A stretch of 64,000 nucleotides of DNA from Ramazzottius varieornatus. Lineage: Eukaryota; Tardigrada; Eutardigrada; Parachela; Ramazzottiidae. A model generated the notes under the pieces. That model had not been told where the DNA came from. It ran no database searches and worked only from the letters and a program-made list of their open reading frames with translations. The DNA lies in assembly GCA_001949185.1 (NCBI GenBank), contig BDGG01000004.1:3231267-3295266 (forward strand), in the 5' to 3' direction. Below, piece by piece: positions 22,334 through 35,562 of the stretch. The position numbers were made by a program, and so were the translations under genes. How positions within the stretch are numbered: position 1 is the stretch's first letter; each line of letters opens with the position of its first letter.

Positions 22334-23242
22334 CCAAAGGGAAATTTTAGAAACGTGGACAAACCACCCTTAGAGAAGTCTGATGGCGCAAAGAACCTTC
22401 GTCCATGATGTCCAGGATGGGTGGAGTTGCTATAGTAAGTGGCGCAGTCTACGTAGACGTGCGAGTTTGATCCTTCTGACGTCCCACTACTTTTTCCGCA
22501 GCAGTAATACCCCTTTGGTTCTTCCACATGGTGATCAACCTAAAGAACACTTGCATGCCAAAGTAAAGACTTAGCATCTATGAGCTTCCATTTATACAAT
22601 TAAGCAATCCCTTAAACAAGCGGAAACTAAAAAGGACGAAGCCTTTGAGGATTCGAACCGAGACAGGTTGTCAATGACATGACTTGCATTAACACAGAAT
22701 GATGCCCTTATTCGCAATCTCGCATGTGACATGCCCTCTAAAGTCTAAAGACAGTCATAACAAACTTCATCGTCGAGCCACCTTCTCAACAGTTTCTAGT
22801 AGCCATCGACGCATCGTCATTTACCAGTGTGCTGATAATAGTTTCATAGCTCCGGTGACGACCGGTTTTGCTACGAAGTCGGGGAGGACGTGTTGAGTTG
22901 GAGATCAAGGTCTTCGGAGTATGCATAGATGGAGTACGTATTATTGTGGGTTGCCCTGCTTCATACGACGTAAGTTGCCTCACTTGTCTGCGTGTTAAAT
23001 ATGGTTAACCTCTTGTTAGAGATTAGTGAAATCCAAACTGTTTGTGGTTTCAGAACGAACGTAGACTCTTGAGCCTCGCTAATCCATCGGCTGGAAGTAG
23101 ATGAACGGGGTGATCCGTCTGTTCGACACTTCAGCCATTGTGGAACGCATATGTGTTCGCCTATCTAACCAGTGAAGATGCTGGATCCACTCTAGACGGA
23201 AATCGTAAGCTCGACTGGGAACAGTAGTACCGTTCATTCAGG
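22334..23242. other. Divergent intergenic region between DNAAF1 and RAB11FIP
   Basis: Should contain promoters for both genes. A minus-strand open frame, 22527-22324, overlaps the DNAAF1 start in another frame; it reads plausibly (MEEPKGYYCCGKSS...) but may be only an upstream frame in the leader. No other gene is supported. Confidence 0.35.
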
Positions 23243-25544
23243 ATGTCTCACTGGGTGCCAACTCATGTGCAAGTGACCGTAGTTCGTGCAAAAAATTTGA
23301 TTCCGAAGAGCAAAAACGGAGGTTAGTAGCAACTTTATTGATGGCTCAGAAGGCCCTCTTATCGTTGTGACCGACGAACTATGTACCGGATATGTGACTG
23401 CTCACAGCGGATCATGACTTGGAATGTTGACTTTTTCTCTTTGTAGAAACCAATAACGCTTACGTGACGATACAACTTGGAAAGGTTCGTAAACAGCAGC
23501 TAGCACCTCGATGTTAATTATGCGCATTTGTGACATCGGAAACCATTAATATTCCGTAAGTGTGTTTTCAGGAAAAGTTCGAAACTTCGGTGCTGGAAAA
23601 ATCGAAAGCTCCGGAATGGAACGAGGAATGTGACTTGTAAGCATTGTGTTCATTTTTGTGTTACGGAAGGTTCGTAGATCAAAGTCCATTGGATGAGGAA
23701 CTGTGTGGACATTCTTTCTATCCGTTATTATGATGACTTTACTGTGTTTTATGTTTTATTGATTATTGACATTGCAGACGAATTACGGACTTGACGGGCA
23801 CAATCGTCTTAACAGCCTATCATAAGCACAGTCTAGGTACAGATGACTTCCTCGGTCGTGCGGAATTACACTTGCAAGATCTAAATTTTTATGATCGGCC
23901 AAAGAATATGTGAGTACCCCGCCACACGCATTACAGAACCGCTTCGAGCGCCTCACTTACGAAAGTTTATCAAAGTGGCCAATTATAAATTTGGTGGTAA
24001 ATTTGGGTATCTGTTCGCAGATGGTTTCCCCTACGAAGCAAGAAGAAGGATGTAAACAAGGAGGAGAAATACCGTGGCGAAATCCAAGTTCGTCTCAACT
24101 TTTACGTTCAGAACCTCGCAGTCAGCGTACCGAATGGACTTGACGTCAAGAAAGAGAGGTCCTCGAGCTTCCGGAACACTTTATCGAACCTCGGTACGTT
24201 CACACTGCCTCATTGCTGACGAGTTCTTCGTGTTTATTTTATTCGCTATGATTGCTCGGTATGTCGAAAGACTTGACTAGAGAGTTTTCGACTTTTTAGG
24301 CAAGACCTTGCCAAACAGGAAGCACCATGGTTCAGTCATGGACCTTGGTAGTCACAAAAGCTCTGGCTTCGGATCGGGAATGTTCTCCTCGCTTTCTCGG
24401 TCGCAGCTTCGGATCAACGAACAGTCGAATGAGAACGTTTTCGTGTACAAGCAGGATAACGTTCAAGCAAAAGCTGTTCCACCGACCCCTGAATTGAGTA
24501 AGCAGAAGAGCTTTGCCTCGGCCTCAGACAAAGTAAGATCTTGCCACCATCTGCTGTAATGTCTCTAGTCACGGTTCAGCACGTGTGTAAGATCTGGATT
24601 TCCCGTTCGTTTAGATTAGCGACGATATGGTCAGTATGACGTCTTCCGTCGACGTGAAGGACACCATTCCCTCCATTCAGCGGATTGAAAGCGAAAGCTC
24701 TACCACACTCTCAATCGCTCCTGTGAAGAAATCTTCTAGCTTCAACAAAACAAAGTCTTTTGTATCTTCCGTAGTTAGCCAGGTTGGTTTTGTCACCATT
24801 CAACGTGCGAAATTCCGTACTCGTATAGGCTATGGAAGAAACCTTGTCAGAAGGCGTGCCTGTTTTTTGGTATTGTAGGTGACCGGCAATGGTTCGCTGC
24901 ACAGGTCGCCCAGTGAGGTGGATTTAAAGAACGACACTCCAATATTACGATCGGATAACACGGTCGGCCGCAGCGCTCGCACCGCCGAAAGAAACAGCAT
25001 GACAGTTGAGAGTACATGAAACTTCCATATCCCTTGCCTTTTGTAAGGCGATTGAGCAGATGTTCTAAACCAGCGTGTTTTTGTTGTTTACTTGTAGCTA
25101 AGCGTACGAGTACCCTGAGCGAGTCGGACAGATCACCTCGGTTGAATGGAAGCGGTGGCTTTGGAAATGGTGACAGCAGTTTGATATCTATGCACGCCCC
25201 ACGTTTCACAGATGCCGAACCCAACACCCCGGAAATGATACATGTACCGAAAGACCTTATACGAAAATATGGCCATCTTGAAAAAGGGGTAAATTTCATA
25301 TCCCTATAGGTGATATCTGATTAATAGGTGGAAATTAGTTATACTTTGAATCATAATTCTAACGCCGTTTTGGCAGGATTTGATTGCTAAGCTCGCAGAC
25401 GCCGAAAAGAAGCTATCGGATAAGCAGACTGAGATTGACCGGATGCAGGCGTACATCGAATCTCTGTTGCTCAAGGTGATGGAGGCAGATCCGAAGATTT
25501 TGCAGTCATATCCACCGAACGGGCTGAAGAATGGCCATAAGTAA
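23243..25544 (+). CDS. RAB11FIP: Class I Rab11 family-interacting protein
   Basis: Adaptor that binds active Rab11 on recycling endosomes and links them to membranes. Ten exons: 23243-23321, 23447-23484, 23572-23636, 23778-23909, 24021-24193, 24300-24532, 24615-24782, 24879-25011, 25098-25288, 25377-25544; frame is kept, 459 residues. Residues 1-115 form a C2 domain: VQVTVVRAKNLIPKSKNG, NAYVTIQLGKEKFETSV, APEWNEECDL, LGTDDFLGRAEL, then IWFPLRSK. The middle is Ser-rich. The last 56 residues form the coiled-coil Rab-binding domain; RMQAYIESLLLKVMEADPKI aligns with the family's YIDNLLVRVMEE. An N-terminal C2 plus C-terminal RBD defines class I (RCP, FIP2, Rip11 type). The start ATG immediately precedes the first C2 strand. 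AATAAA at 25943 is a plausible poly(A) signal. Confidence 0.9.
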
Positions 25545-26410
25545 AGTCGCCTGCTGTTTACGGTACCCTTGAGCGGGTCGGAGATAGTTTGGGGGGTCGT
25601 GAGGATCTTGTGATGCTTGCATCCCGGTTCTATTTGATTTTCCTCAACCTCAAAGCTCTTACATGATAGTTACGGAGTCTTCCAAATGCCAATCTAGCCT
25701 TATTCCAAGACTTAATATATTCTCTTTGTACAGCAGCGAATGGTTTCAGTATGTATTTCGTCGTTTTACCATCAGTTTAGAGAAATCTGGTGTTGCCGGT
25801 TTCCATTTTACGTTAATCAAGTTCCAAGTGGCGGGTTCCACCCTGGACTGATGGATGAAACAAACGTACTTTGTACGGAAGCACTGGATTCGATAGTCTT
25901 CTTTAGTAATTCGGGAGCGTATTTTCGGAGACTTTTAATGCAAATAAAGGAAGATGGAGTACTTCAGTCTGGCGCGGAAGCCAGAGCAGATTGCTCCTTG
26001 TCATGCAACGACCGCACACTGCGCGTACGAGGGGACGGTTGTTGAGTTAGCCACTACTGCGCCCGGTAGATGAAACAGAGCTTAGTACTCGCGCTCGCAG
26101 GCAGATCATCAGCCGATGCAGCCTAGTTGTGCGGGGTATGAATCTCCTTCAATTGATTAAGCGGAAATTGATCAGACCATAAATTGTTGACGTGTACACA
26201 TTTGCCCCAGCCGGTCTGCCTGCGTGCGTTTACAGTGAAGTAAACCCGATGAGTCCCATTCTCTCCTTTCGTCTTCTGTTGCGTGAAAGTAGGATTGTGA
26301 CTTGGACCAGACTGGGTGCTTCTCGTGAATCTGAACGTTAGGGATACAGAAGTTTTATTGGAAGGTCGGACTACGGGTTGGAACTAATCGTCTAAGCTGT
26401 CGTGCTAACC
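25545..26410. other. 3' region of RAB11FIP and upstream region of DDOST
   Basis: Contains the FIP 3' untranslated region and presumably the DDOST promoter. The open frames at 25663-25851 and 25740-26045 have no recognisable content. Nothing further seen. Confidence 0.4.
25943..25948 (+). terminator. Likely RAB11FIP polyadenylation signal
   Basis: AATAAA about 400 bases after the stop codon, in the intergenic region before DDOST. Confidence 0.35.
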
Positions 26411-28435
26411 ATGAGGAATCGATCGCCGCTTCTCCTAACCCTCCTGGCGAGCATCTTCAAATTGTCATATTCCTCCGTATCGGATAAGAAGGTGCTTGTA
26501 CTGCTGGACAACCAGGGCATAAAGGATTCACACTCAAGATACTTCAAAGCTCTTGCAGGTACATAAGCATGCATGTTGACGTTCTGTAGCAAGAATCTAC
26601 CAAAGATTACATGCTCTTTTGCTCCAGATAACGGATTTGATCTGGACTACAAGCAAGCTGACTCTGCATCCCTCGCACTCGTCAAGTATGGAGAAAGACT
26701 ATACAGCCATGTGCTAATATTCGCACCGTCGGTCGAAGGTAATTACTTGTTCCATATAGGGCTTGCTGTTTCGTATCGAATATCACTAACGTCTTCGTTG
26801 TCATTGAACAGAGTTCGGAGGCCAAGTCAAAGTCGAGAGCCTTGCAAACTTCGTGGACGATGGAGGAAATATCCTGGTTGCGGGTGGCCAGAATCTGGGT
26901 ATGAACATGCTCCGTTCGGGTTTGTGCCTTGTTGCACGAAGCCGCACAATTGCAATCTTTGGTTCTTGCAGGTGAAGCTATTAGGGAACTTACGGCCGAA
27001 TTCGGATTTGAGCTGGATGATGAAAGTACACGTGTTGTGGATCACTTCAACTATGACACGAAGCTGGACGATGGCACGGTAAATTAGTAAGGGAAAGCTG
27101 ATTAAAGTCGCACAGTCCCTGTTCAAACTGTTTATGCGTCAAAATGGCTACAGCACACTACCATTGCCGTTGACTCCGATCTCTTGCTGCAAGCACCGAC
27201 AATCGTTGGATCCGGAACCAAGAAGCCTCTGCTGTTCCGAGGTGTCGCGTAAGTCACCCGGAATATTTTTGCCGATATGCATATTATTGCATATATATAA
27301 ATACGATGGTCTGTCAAACCTATTTTGTTTGCAGTCTGCTGTCCGACAAGGAGAATCCTCTTTCTCTGGAGGTTCTTCGCGCGCCTTCGACCGCGTATTC
27401 CACAAGCACATCCCGTCCAGCCTCTCTGGTTGGTAGGCTGGTTTACTGACGGAAATATGTCTTGACCGTATCAAGCTGACTAAGTTCGCTCCTTCCTGCA
27501 GTTCCCTGCTGGAGTTAGCAGCAACATTGCTCTTATCGGAGCGATGCAAGCCAGGAACAACGCCCGCGTTGTCATTTCCGGGTCGATGGATTTCTTCAGC
27601 AACGCCTTTTTCGATGCTGCCGTGAACGGCGCCGAAACTGAAGGACTAAGCAAGAAAACTCAGTAGGTTACAGCTTTTCGCAGTGCTGTGCACAGTTCTT
27701 CCACACAGCGTTTTTGTGGATACTTCAGAGCACAGAAATCCGGAAACGAGGAACTTGCACTGGCTCTTTCCCTCTGGGCCTTCCAGAAGTCCGGAGTGCT
27801 CAAAGTTGGCTTAGTCCAGCACCACCGAGCCGGCGAGAACAGCACTCCCTCCGACTATACCGTTAAGGATAACGTGGAGTACAGTATCGAAATCACACAG
27901 CGACAGGGAGACAGGTGGATTCCGTTCAAGGGAACCGATGTATTCCTGGAGTTTGTCAGGATCGATCCTTTTGTGCGAACAAATATGGTCGCGAAAGGTT
28001 GGTCCTTTGCCACTTCATAAAGTTCATCTCGAATGGTGGTACTGCAGTGTCACTTGCTTCCGTAGACGGTGTGTTCGTTTCGAAATTCGTCGTGCCCGAT
28101 GTCTATGGAGTGTATCAGTTCAAAGTGGATTACGATCGTTTGGGCTACACACACCTCTTCTCCACAACTCAGGTAAGTTTGAGATCCACCTGAACGCACA
28201 TTCGTTTTGGAGTTTTGATGCGCAGTGATTTATCACATGTTGCTTTACCATGATGTTTGATTGATAGGTTTCCGTTCGACCATACAAACACACAGAGTAT
28301 GAGAGGTTCATCGGTTCGGCATATCCTTACTACCTTAGCGCAATTTCCATGATCGCCGGCACGTTTGTTTTTGTACTGGTTTTTAATAGCTATAAAGATG
28401 ATGATGTTGTCCTCTCGACGAAAAAGAAGGAGTAG
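26411..28435 (+). CDS. DDOST: Oligosaccharyltransferase 48 kDa subunit (OST48/DDOST)
   Basis: Essential non-catalytic subunit of the ER oligosaccharyltransferase, which transfers glycans to Asn on nascent proteins. Ten exons: 26411-26558, 26628-26738, 26812-26898, 26972-27078, 27154-27248, 27335-27428, 27502-27662, 27729-27997, 28048-28172, 28268-28435; all in phase, 454 residues against 456 in human. A signal peptide (about 1-22) precedes [19 protein letters not shown]. Family blocks follow: [110 protein letters not shown] single membrane segment lies at about 420-438, followed by a short cytosolic tail ending KKKE, a KKXX-type ER-retrieval signal. The start ATG gives the signal peptide directly. 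Confidence 0.96.
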
Positions 28436-28581
28436 AAAAAGACCGCACCTTTTTGGTTTTGCTGACCATGTTCCGCTACCAGCATCTTGTGTTTTTTTAA
28501 AATTGATCTGGCAGCGAAATCCGCTCCAAAATCAGATTCAAATTAGCACGAAAGTTTCCGATTTTTAGTCCTGTGCAGTGC

Positions 28582-28722
28582 CAGCGTCATGGCGCCCCCT
28601 AGCTGTTATTTTTTAGTCTCAAAATTACGTCATCAATGGTGCCTTCGATTGATTAATTTCGATTTGATCAGATTTCGTTAATTGAGCCTGAAAAGTAACA
28701 GCTAGGGGGCGCCATTACGCTG
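28582..28722. mobile_element. MITE-like element with 32-bp terminal inverted repeats
   Basis: Left arm 28582-28613 begins CAGCGTCATGGCGCCCCCTA; right arm 28691-28722 is its reverse complement with about two mismatches. Total length 141 bases with an A+T-rich centre and no coding capacity. It lies about 150 bases past the DDOST stop, so it may be inside that gene's 3' untranslated region. The CAGCG...CGCTG ends differ from those of the element at 20094, so this is a separate family. Confidence 0.7.
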
Positions 28723-31700
28723 CCTCTGGTCCTGTAGAATGTGTCATGAAGTCATAATTTCAGCCCAAAATTTCCTAAGGTCCTTACAGCGGGAAATATC
28801 GTGACGCTGACCTAGATACCTTTGGTTCAGAGGTACGCATGCCACTTTTTAAGGACCTTCTAGTGAAGAGTTGAGACCTGGGAAGAACAGCTCCAAGAGC
28901 TTCATAGCAGAATTCGAAGCGCACGTACAGTAAGTGAACCGTGTTACCAATACTGCCACCTACAGTCGAACATTATTACACAGTGGGAATGACCTACAGT
29001 ACGAATGACAGCTGACATCACCGATAACATGTCACAGACAAAAGTCACTGATGAGTAATCTCAATTCTCCAGTCTACACATCTTCATTACTCTATAATCC
29101 TCTTTCGTGAACGTTGCAGGAATTTGCGCCTGGCTTGACAGTTCCGAAGATTTCTCGCTCACTTTTCTTTCATACACAGCTGTGTAAGTTTGTAGGATTG
29201 GATACGGTGGATCACTTCAGCAAGATCGTTCGGACGGATCTGCCAACCGGTCTCACCCATTGGATGAGTGGGGGAAGAAGCAGTTTGGGACATTCGTACG
29301 AATTGGATCACCTCAGATACAGGTGAGTGAGTCCTCATGCTTGTGAGCGTATCTTTTGAAATACCAATAGTTGTCCAAAGACAGAAGGGACAGATGCGCT
29401 TCGACTTCTGAGTGTGCTGATTGGGACGGTGATGGTGCGGAGGCCATCTGCGGCAGATGACTTGCTTCCGTCAGTCTTTAGTAGTCAGCTTAACGTAAAC
29501 GTGGTTTACTTTGACCGTGGGGCTGTTTTTGGACTGTGGACATCACAGGAAGCGGAAGAGACACGAGCTGTCGAGGCTGGATGTTCGAGATGGGGAGTGA
29601 AAGTTCGTAGAACAGTTCGCTTCAAGCGTTTAATTAGGGACGGTCTCTGCTCAATTAAAGCATTGCTTACTGTGCATGGTTATGCCACTGTTTATTTATA
29701 TTAGCACATCTTTGACTGCACGCTCTTGATGGATGCGAGCTTCACCAGGATCGAGAAGGCTCAAAAACGAGGGGAATTTTCGGACGAGAGAATGTATGCC
29801 TATGGGCTAAGGCGTCTTTCAGAAAAGAGCTACCGTCATCGTTATTTTTATAACCGAGGCCGCCAAGCGAAATCAGGTTTTCCGTGTTATATTGTGGTTC
29901 TTGCCTTTACATCGATACAGGCAGCGATCTCCTTGGAGTCTCTATAGATGTTTACCTTTTTGGTACTGAACCCATGCTGAGACTACTGCTGTGATAATGG
30001 CTGGAAATTCATTTTAGCGCTTGCCGAAGCATCGATGGCGTATGGAGACTGCAGTCCAGAATATCGAGTTTCCGGCCATGGTTGATGGCGCATGTCTTGC
30101 GCTTGCTGCTTGACGTTGGCTTCACGTGACTTCACGGTACATCAAAACATTGCTTTCGAAGGAGAAAAAGAATGGCTGTTCGCTTGTCAAAGTCGAACTT
30201 CTGCATGACCAAAGTATTTTTGTATCATGTTCGAAGTTTTTTCATGTCAGCAGCGAAAACTAGGAAGTAATTTGACACATCGTCCACTCGTTAGCCATCA
30301 TTAATCATTTCCATTTGTGAAAGAAGCAAAGTGCGTTTGTTGTCCACGTGAGCACGGAAGCGAACAAAAACATGTGGAAAACATCCACCAAGAAAACTTC
30401 CGTAGAAAAATCTGCCCATGTTTCTATTTCTACGGCATAAGGACGCTTTTTCTTATCTGAAAATATTTGGCTTTGAACTTTACTCTATGTTCTAGATTGC
30501 CCATGGTCTTCTTGGCGTAGTGTGGCGGTGGAAATCGACAAGGATGTGACGGGAGCAAACACGTCATATCTTTGTGAGATGATTTCCGCTCCACTTTGAA
30601 GTCGATATCGCCCCGGCGTAAAAACAAACAAACTCAAATCTGATCTACTTTAACCACAAGTTTGTTGCTGATTTGGCCGTCACTTTGACAAACAGAGGGC
30701 TGAAACCGCTGGGCACAGCTGAAATAACTGGAACGGCAAGTTCATCCGTGTCAGTTTCACTTATTATTTTTTACTGGGTTTTCTCTACGAGTAGCACTTC
30801 TCTACGGCTGAGCACCGCGGCATTTTTGTCTTCATTTGGCATTAAAACATTGATGGATAATGTGCGGCATCTTGACTAGTTAACCAGTTGATGGTCACCG
30901 CTGTGAAGTGCTTGATGTGCTCACGCCGTGCAATGCTTATCTTGCTAATGCTTTTCGACTTCGATCCATTTTCAAACGATTTTGAACTCCTGTAGTCTCA
31001 AAAGGTACCGATCGCATTTGAGCTAGATGCGATAACTTTAAAGTTTTTACGGCTCCGAAATCAAGCGAGTTTTAGTGCTGTTTGATTTCGAAAGGTCCCA
31101 CCCCAAAGACTTGTTGGAGTACCGCAGTCAGATATTTCCCACCGGTATGGCGAACTTTTTTTATGGTCTGAGTGCTTGATGGTCAGTTTTTTCGGTTCGA
31201 AGCACTACAAAGTATAACAGTATGCAGTCTTCTTATGCTATCGTCCATCGGACCATCGCTTGGGTGACTTGTTGCTAGCCTCTTGCTGATTGTAGTGTGC
31301 TACCGTGGGCGGAAGCGAAAAACCTGCTTTTCAGCGATGCGGAAATTTAACTGTCAAGAGCTTGCTTGTGAAATGAATGCGAGCAACCATTGATCATTTT
31401 ACTGTTTGCCTTTAAACTATTTCCGTTGTCGAGCTGGCTTTGAGGTGCAATTAAGTGCTTTGTATGTGTAAAATGGGGGCCGCCTTTTTCCTCACAAAAC
31501 TTCTCCATGCAGCGACGCTCTGAACTCACTTAGGTCTAATAACTACCGTCAAGTGATCATCTTTGCCGGTCTTTCTGCCCTTCGGCAGATCCGGCATTTC
31601 TTTGCACATTAGTCTTTCTCATGGTAAGATGCCCATTTTACGGTCGGAAACAATCTCATTTTGAACTATTTTGATAAGCGTGGGGCGTAGGTGTTATCGT

Positions 31701-34700
31701 CAAAGTCTTCGTAGCCTGACACCTTCGATGCCGCCACCACAAATTGAGGTGACGGTTCGAAATATGGTTCTCAACAAATTGAAAAATTCAGCCTGAAGGA
31801 AAAGTTAATCAAAGTTAGCAGAAGACAGACAAATTTCGACTCTTTCCTCTCTTGTCAATTCCGGTTCTCTGAGGTTCTTCGAGGATCTCGCGCTGAACTA
31901 GTCGTAAGACCAGTCTCGTTGAAAACTCGTGTGTAGCATTTAGCTTTCGGTTTGTTATAGATATGTAGATGGCAACATAAAGTTTCGCTCCGTGTGCGAA
32001 GAGCGTATTGTGCCAAAAAATTCCATTAATACTTTTTTTGACGAGTGACACTCCCATTAGGCTGGATTTCCCAGAAGATGCAGCGATCGAGCGTAATCGT
32101 TTCTGATGGAGAATTTATGGTTTAAGTATGGAAAAGTCGATAGGATGGATGGAGAATTGTGTAAGCCGATTGCTCCGTAGCTGCATGTCCGCTGTATATC
32201 TTTACGAGATCGAGCGAGGAACTATGCAGTAGCAGAGCTCTTCCGCCGAAGGCAGTTACTATCGATTTCTATTGGAAGCGCCATGTACTAACTTAGCTCA
32301 GCAGTGGTGTATTACCCTGTGATGCTCTTCGTCTTCGCTTTTCCGCTGCAGTCTGTATACGCGAAAGCACCCCGATGGTTCCAGTTTTGTAGCGTTTCAA
32401 ACACGAATCATTCTGCTAACCTCTGCGAAGTACCTTCAGTTCGCCATCAGACTCTCATCCGCTGACTACAAGTCCTTACATATTTTGCTGCTTCTTGCAG
32501 ATCGTTGAGCTTCACTCGTTTGCTACGGATTTCCGTCATCTGGAAGAACGTCCCGAAACTACGGAGCTTAGAGGTGAGAGTGACAGTCAACTGTGGGACT
32601 CAAAATCTCGGTTGCTTTTTGGGGCATTTGGGTACTAATTGCCTCCGTATGACATACGGCGGTGGTATCGATTTCGCTCTGGTTGTGAAAAGGTTTCCTA
32701 GAGTAGTTACAGTATCGAGATTCGCCCTGAAGGTTGAGACTTACGTAAGCCGGAAGAAGGAATGTGGAAGCCTTTGTTGCTTGAGAAAGCTCCCAGAGGC
32801 AAAGGACGCGGGGTGTTTCGTAAGGTGCGCATGCTGATATGATTGGGAATATGAACCAATATTTGACCGTGAGCTAGGCTTTATGTCACGCACTGATTAC
32901 GCTCCAGTTGACAAGCCGAGAGAGAAAGGCGCATAGGGTTCCTTCGGGACCTTTCTCCCACCTCCTTCCCGCAGCTAGGCGGATACAACGTAATCTTTTA
33001 ATTTCGTTCGTTAACCCACCTTTATGGCACTTCCTTTTCTTTGGGGAATAAGATACGTTTACCGTTGGGCTATATTGCTGCTCCACAATCTGCCTTCCCT
33101 TTGTGATGCTTCGGTGCAGGAAGAGCCTGTGATATGAGCAGAAGTCTGGGTATGAGCTTGTAATCGTTAAGTCATGTAATGATTACAAAGGATGTTTGCG
33201 TTTTCGCCTCTGTATAACTTTGGTCGCGACCGGCAACTTTCATCTGGAATATTTCGGACCATTCGCTAGGCAATGAGCCATGAGAAATATGTTTGTTTAT
33301 TTGACATTGATTGAATGTTTGGTATCGATTTCATGCTTGCTTCTTGCTTTTGTTTGACAGTGATCACAGCGTGGCGTGGACGCTGGTCAGCAGAAATGTG
33401 AGAAGAGCCCTTCCGGGAGTTTTCAGTGCCTGTCTGTCAAGCTTGTGAAGGTAATTATGGCAGACACACCAGATAACAGTTCAGACTTCCTTCTTGAGGT
33501 GAATCAACGCAGATAAAATATTGTCGAAAAATAAAAAAAAACCGCAATTTCTTGGATGCTTCGGCTTTCCTAGAAGAGGACGTCATCGCAACTACTGTGT
33601 AAAACATTCTCCAGTTAATTGTGATAAATAATGGGGTTCGGCGGCCCGGTTTCCGGAACATTATTTTGCTACCAAATGACCCTTTCCTGTAATGAAGTTT
33701 GAGAGATTATCCAGGGGCATCGGATGGTAGCTTTGCCGGACCTCGCCGTGGCTCAAAGTCTCAATAACATTGTTTGCCCTTTTGGCAAGATATTCCAGGA
33801 TACTTCAGGGGCGAATGGCGATTGACAGCTGAAACACCCCATCCTGGGGGTTCCGTGTCCAAACGATTGTATGTGTAAGACTTAGTCTTACGATGTGTGA
33901 CGTCATTCTGATGTCAGACAGAAAGACAAAATTCCAACCGCTTTGTATCTTCCTGACGTCGCCGTTTGACCAGTGGTCAGTTGGCCAAATGGCTTCAGCT
34001 TCATGTTCCTCAACATTTGTTCATGTTACCTCGTCAGCAGTTAGGAAAAGCCACGGAGTGCCAGAACTTCGAAAGTCAAAACCGATTCCTGCACAATCGT
34101 GTTATTAGCCAATGTTCCGGATAACTGGGCCGCCGAAACCCCTATGTTGTCCGGCGTTTACTGCAGTAAGTGAAATTATTAGGCTTCCTTGTGCTTGTTC
34201 GGTGGCGTAATTTACTTTGGACAGAAAAACCGGACAGTCGACTTTTTCGTCGAGGAAAACCTTGTTTTTGCTGGTTGGGCCTTCGGTTGCGTGGTCCGTT
34301 GAGCTTTCACGTGTTTTTTAGAATTCAACGGCTGGATGGGGTGTGATGTAATCTTGAGTCTTTCTGCTCTAGTTTCTGGTCGTCCATTCATCGTGGGAAC
34401 ATCTCGCGGTAATGTGGCTGGTGCCGTATTCCTGTGCGCAGTTCGTGAACTCGACACACTTCCCGACTGATGCTTGTCGCTGAGCAGCTGCACTTGAGAC
34501 ACGCCATAGTGGGTAATAGACTTCTCAAATGCAATGATGCGTTGCAGCTTGAGTTAAGAATCGGAGATCTCGAGTAGCTTTTGCATCCTTTTGCGGTAGA
34601 GAACGGAAGGAGAGCCAGATAGCGAAGGGCCCTCAGAAGCGCGGCAGGCTTTTGTTGAAGCTTAATGTGGCGATAGCAGCTTTGATATCGTGAGAAACAT

Positions 34701-35562
34701 GAGATTTGGGAGCTTATCAAGACGACCCACTTTCTAACTCTAAGTGTTTCGGCAGTGATGTGGGTGTTTGCGGGACGTCTTTCAATGATGGGATTATCCG
34801 AGGCTGAGTCTCGGGTTTCCCGCGTGTGTGTGAAATCGCAGGTACTGCTGTATCGCGAAGACAAGCATTTGACTATTTTGTGAAAAATGCTTTCCCATCT
34901 TGCTATTCGAAGATCAGGATTCTGGACACGCAAGCATAGAATATCGGGGTCTCAATACATATGTATTTTTTCAAAAATGCTTGAGTAAGACCGAAGGCTT
35001 GTTTTGCCGGAAAGGCTTGTTGTCCGCCACTTCCGCCTTTGCCATCTGTATGCTGACGAAGGACTTTTCGGACACTTTGAATGTGTTAAAACCATTTTGA
35101 ACTTGACAAGTGTCCAGGGCCTCTTGCTGAACTGTAAATACGCGGAGGCGCGTGTTAAAACGTTTTGGGCGTATGAATCCATATCGAGTTTGCAGCTGGA
35201 CGTGGTCGTTGTGCAAATTGGCTAGCATGTGGCGAGCACTCTTTATGGAGGCTGATTGTGTATGGTATTGACTGAGTTTGTCTGTATGTCAGCGTTTATC
35301 AAGCTCGGGAAGCTGACAATATGGACTGAACACGGTGCAAGTCTGGCCTAAAAGCAGCGCCTTGTTCGTCGTTATATCTTCCCGTCGCTTTCCATCGTTT
35401 CAACAATACTGGCCATTACATGGCTCTTCGAATAACTCTTTACTCGTAAAGTAAGCAGACTAACAATCCCATTATTCCTTTGACCTCCACAAATCACCTT
35501 TGTTACTCACTGAAGAGATCTATGTGGAATGGATGGACATAAAGTAGATCGATTGAGAACAG
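28723..35562. other. Long gene-poor region with exon-like fragments
   Basis: No complete gene could be built. Several short plus-strand segments have good splice borders and protein-like sequence: 28871-28924 (LRPGKNSSKSFIAEFEAH), 29120-29322 (EFAPGLTVPKISRSLF...), an open segment from about 29705 to 29876 (HIFDCTLLMDASFTRIEKAQ...), 32501-32573 (IVELHSFATDFRHLEERPET) and 33370-33450 (GQQKCEKSPSGSFQCLSV). Only the first two join in phase. They could be parts of one fast-evolving multi-exon gene, or degraded copies. The remainder is A+T-rich with short chance frames. Confidence 0.3.

Noticed and set aside
22640-22670. tRNA B-box-like GGTTCGAATCC on the minus strand
   Set aside because: The flanking bases do not form a T-stem (CTCGG against CCTCA) and no acceptor or anticodon arm can be drawn around it.
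26573-27082. 169-codon plus-strand frame within DDOST
   Set aside because: It crosses three DDOST exons and their introns in the wrong frame; the spliced reading matches OST48 throughout.
28790-28832. Exon-like segment upstream of 28871
   Set aside because: The intron to the next segment would be only 38 bases, shorter than any supported intron here.
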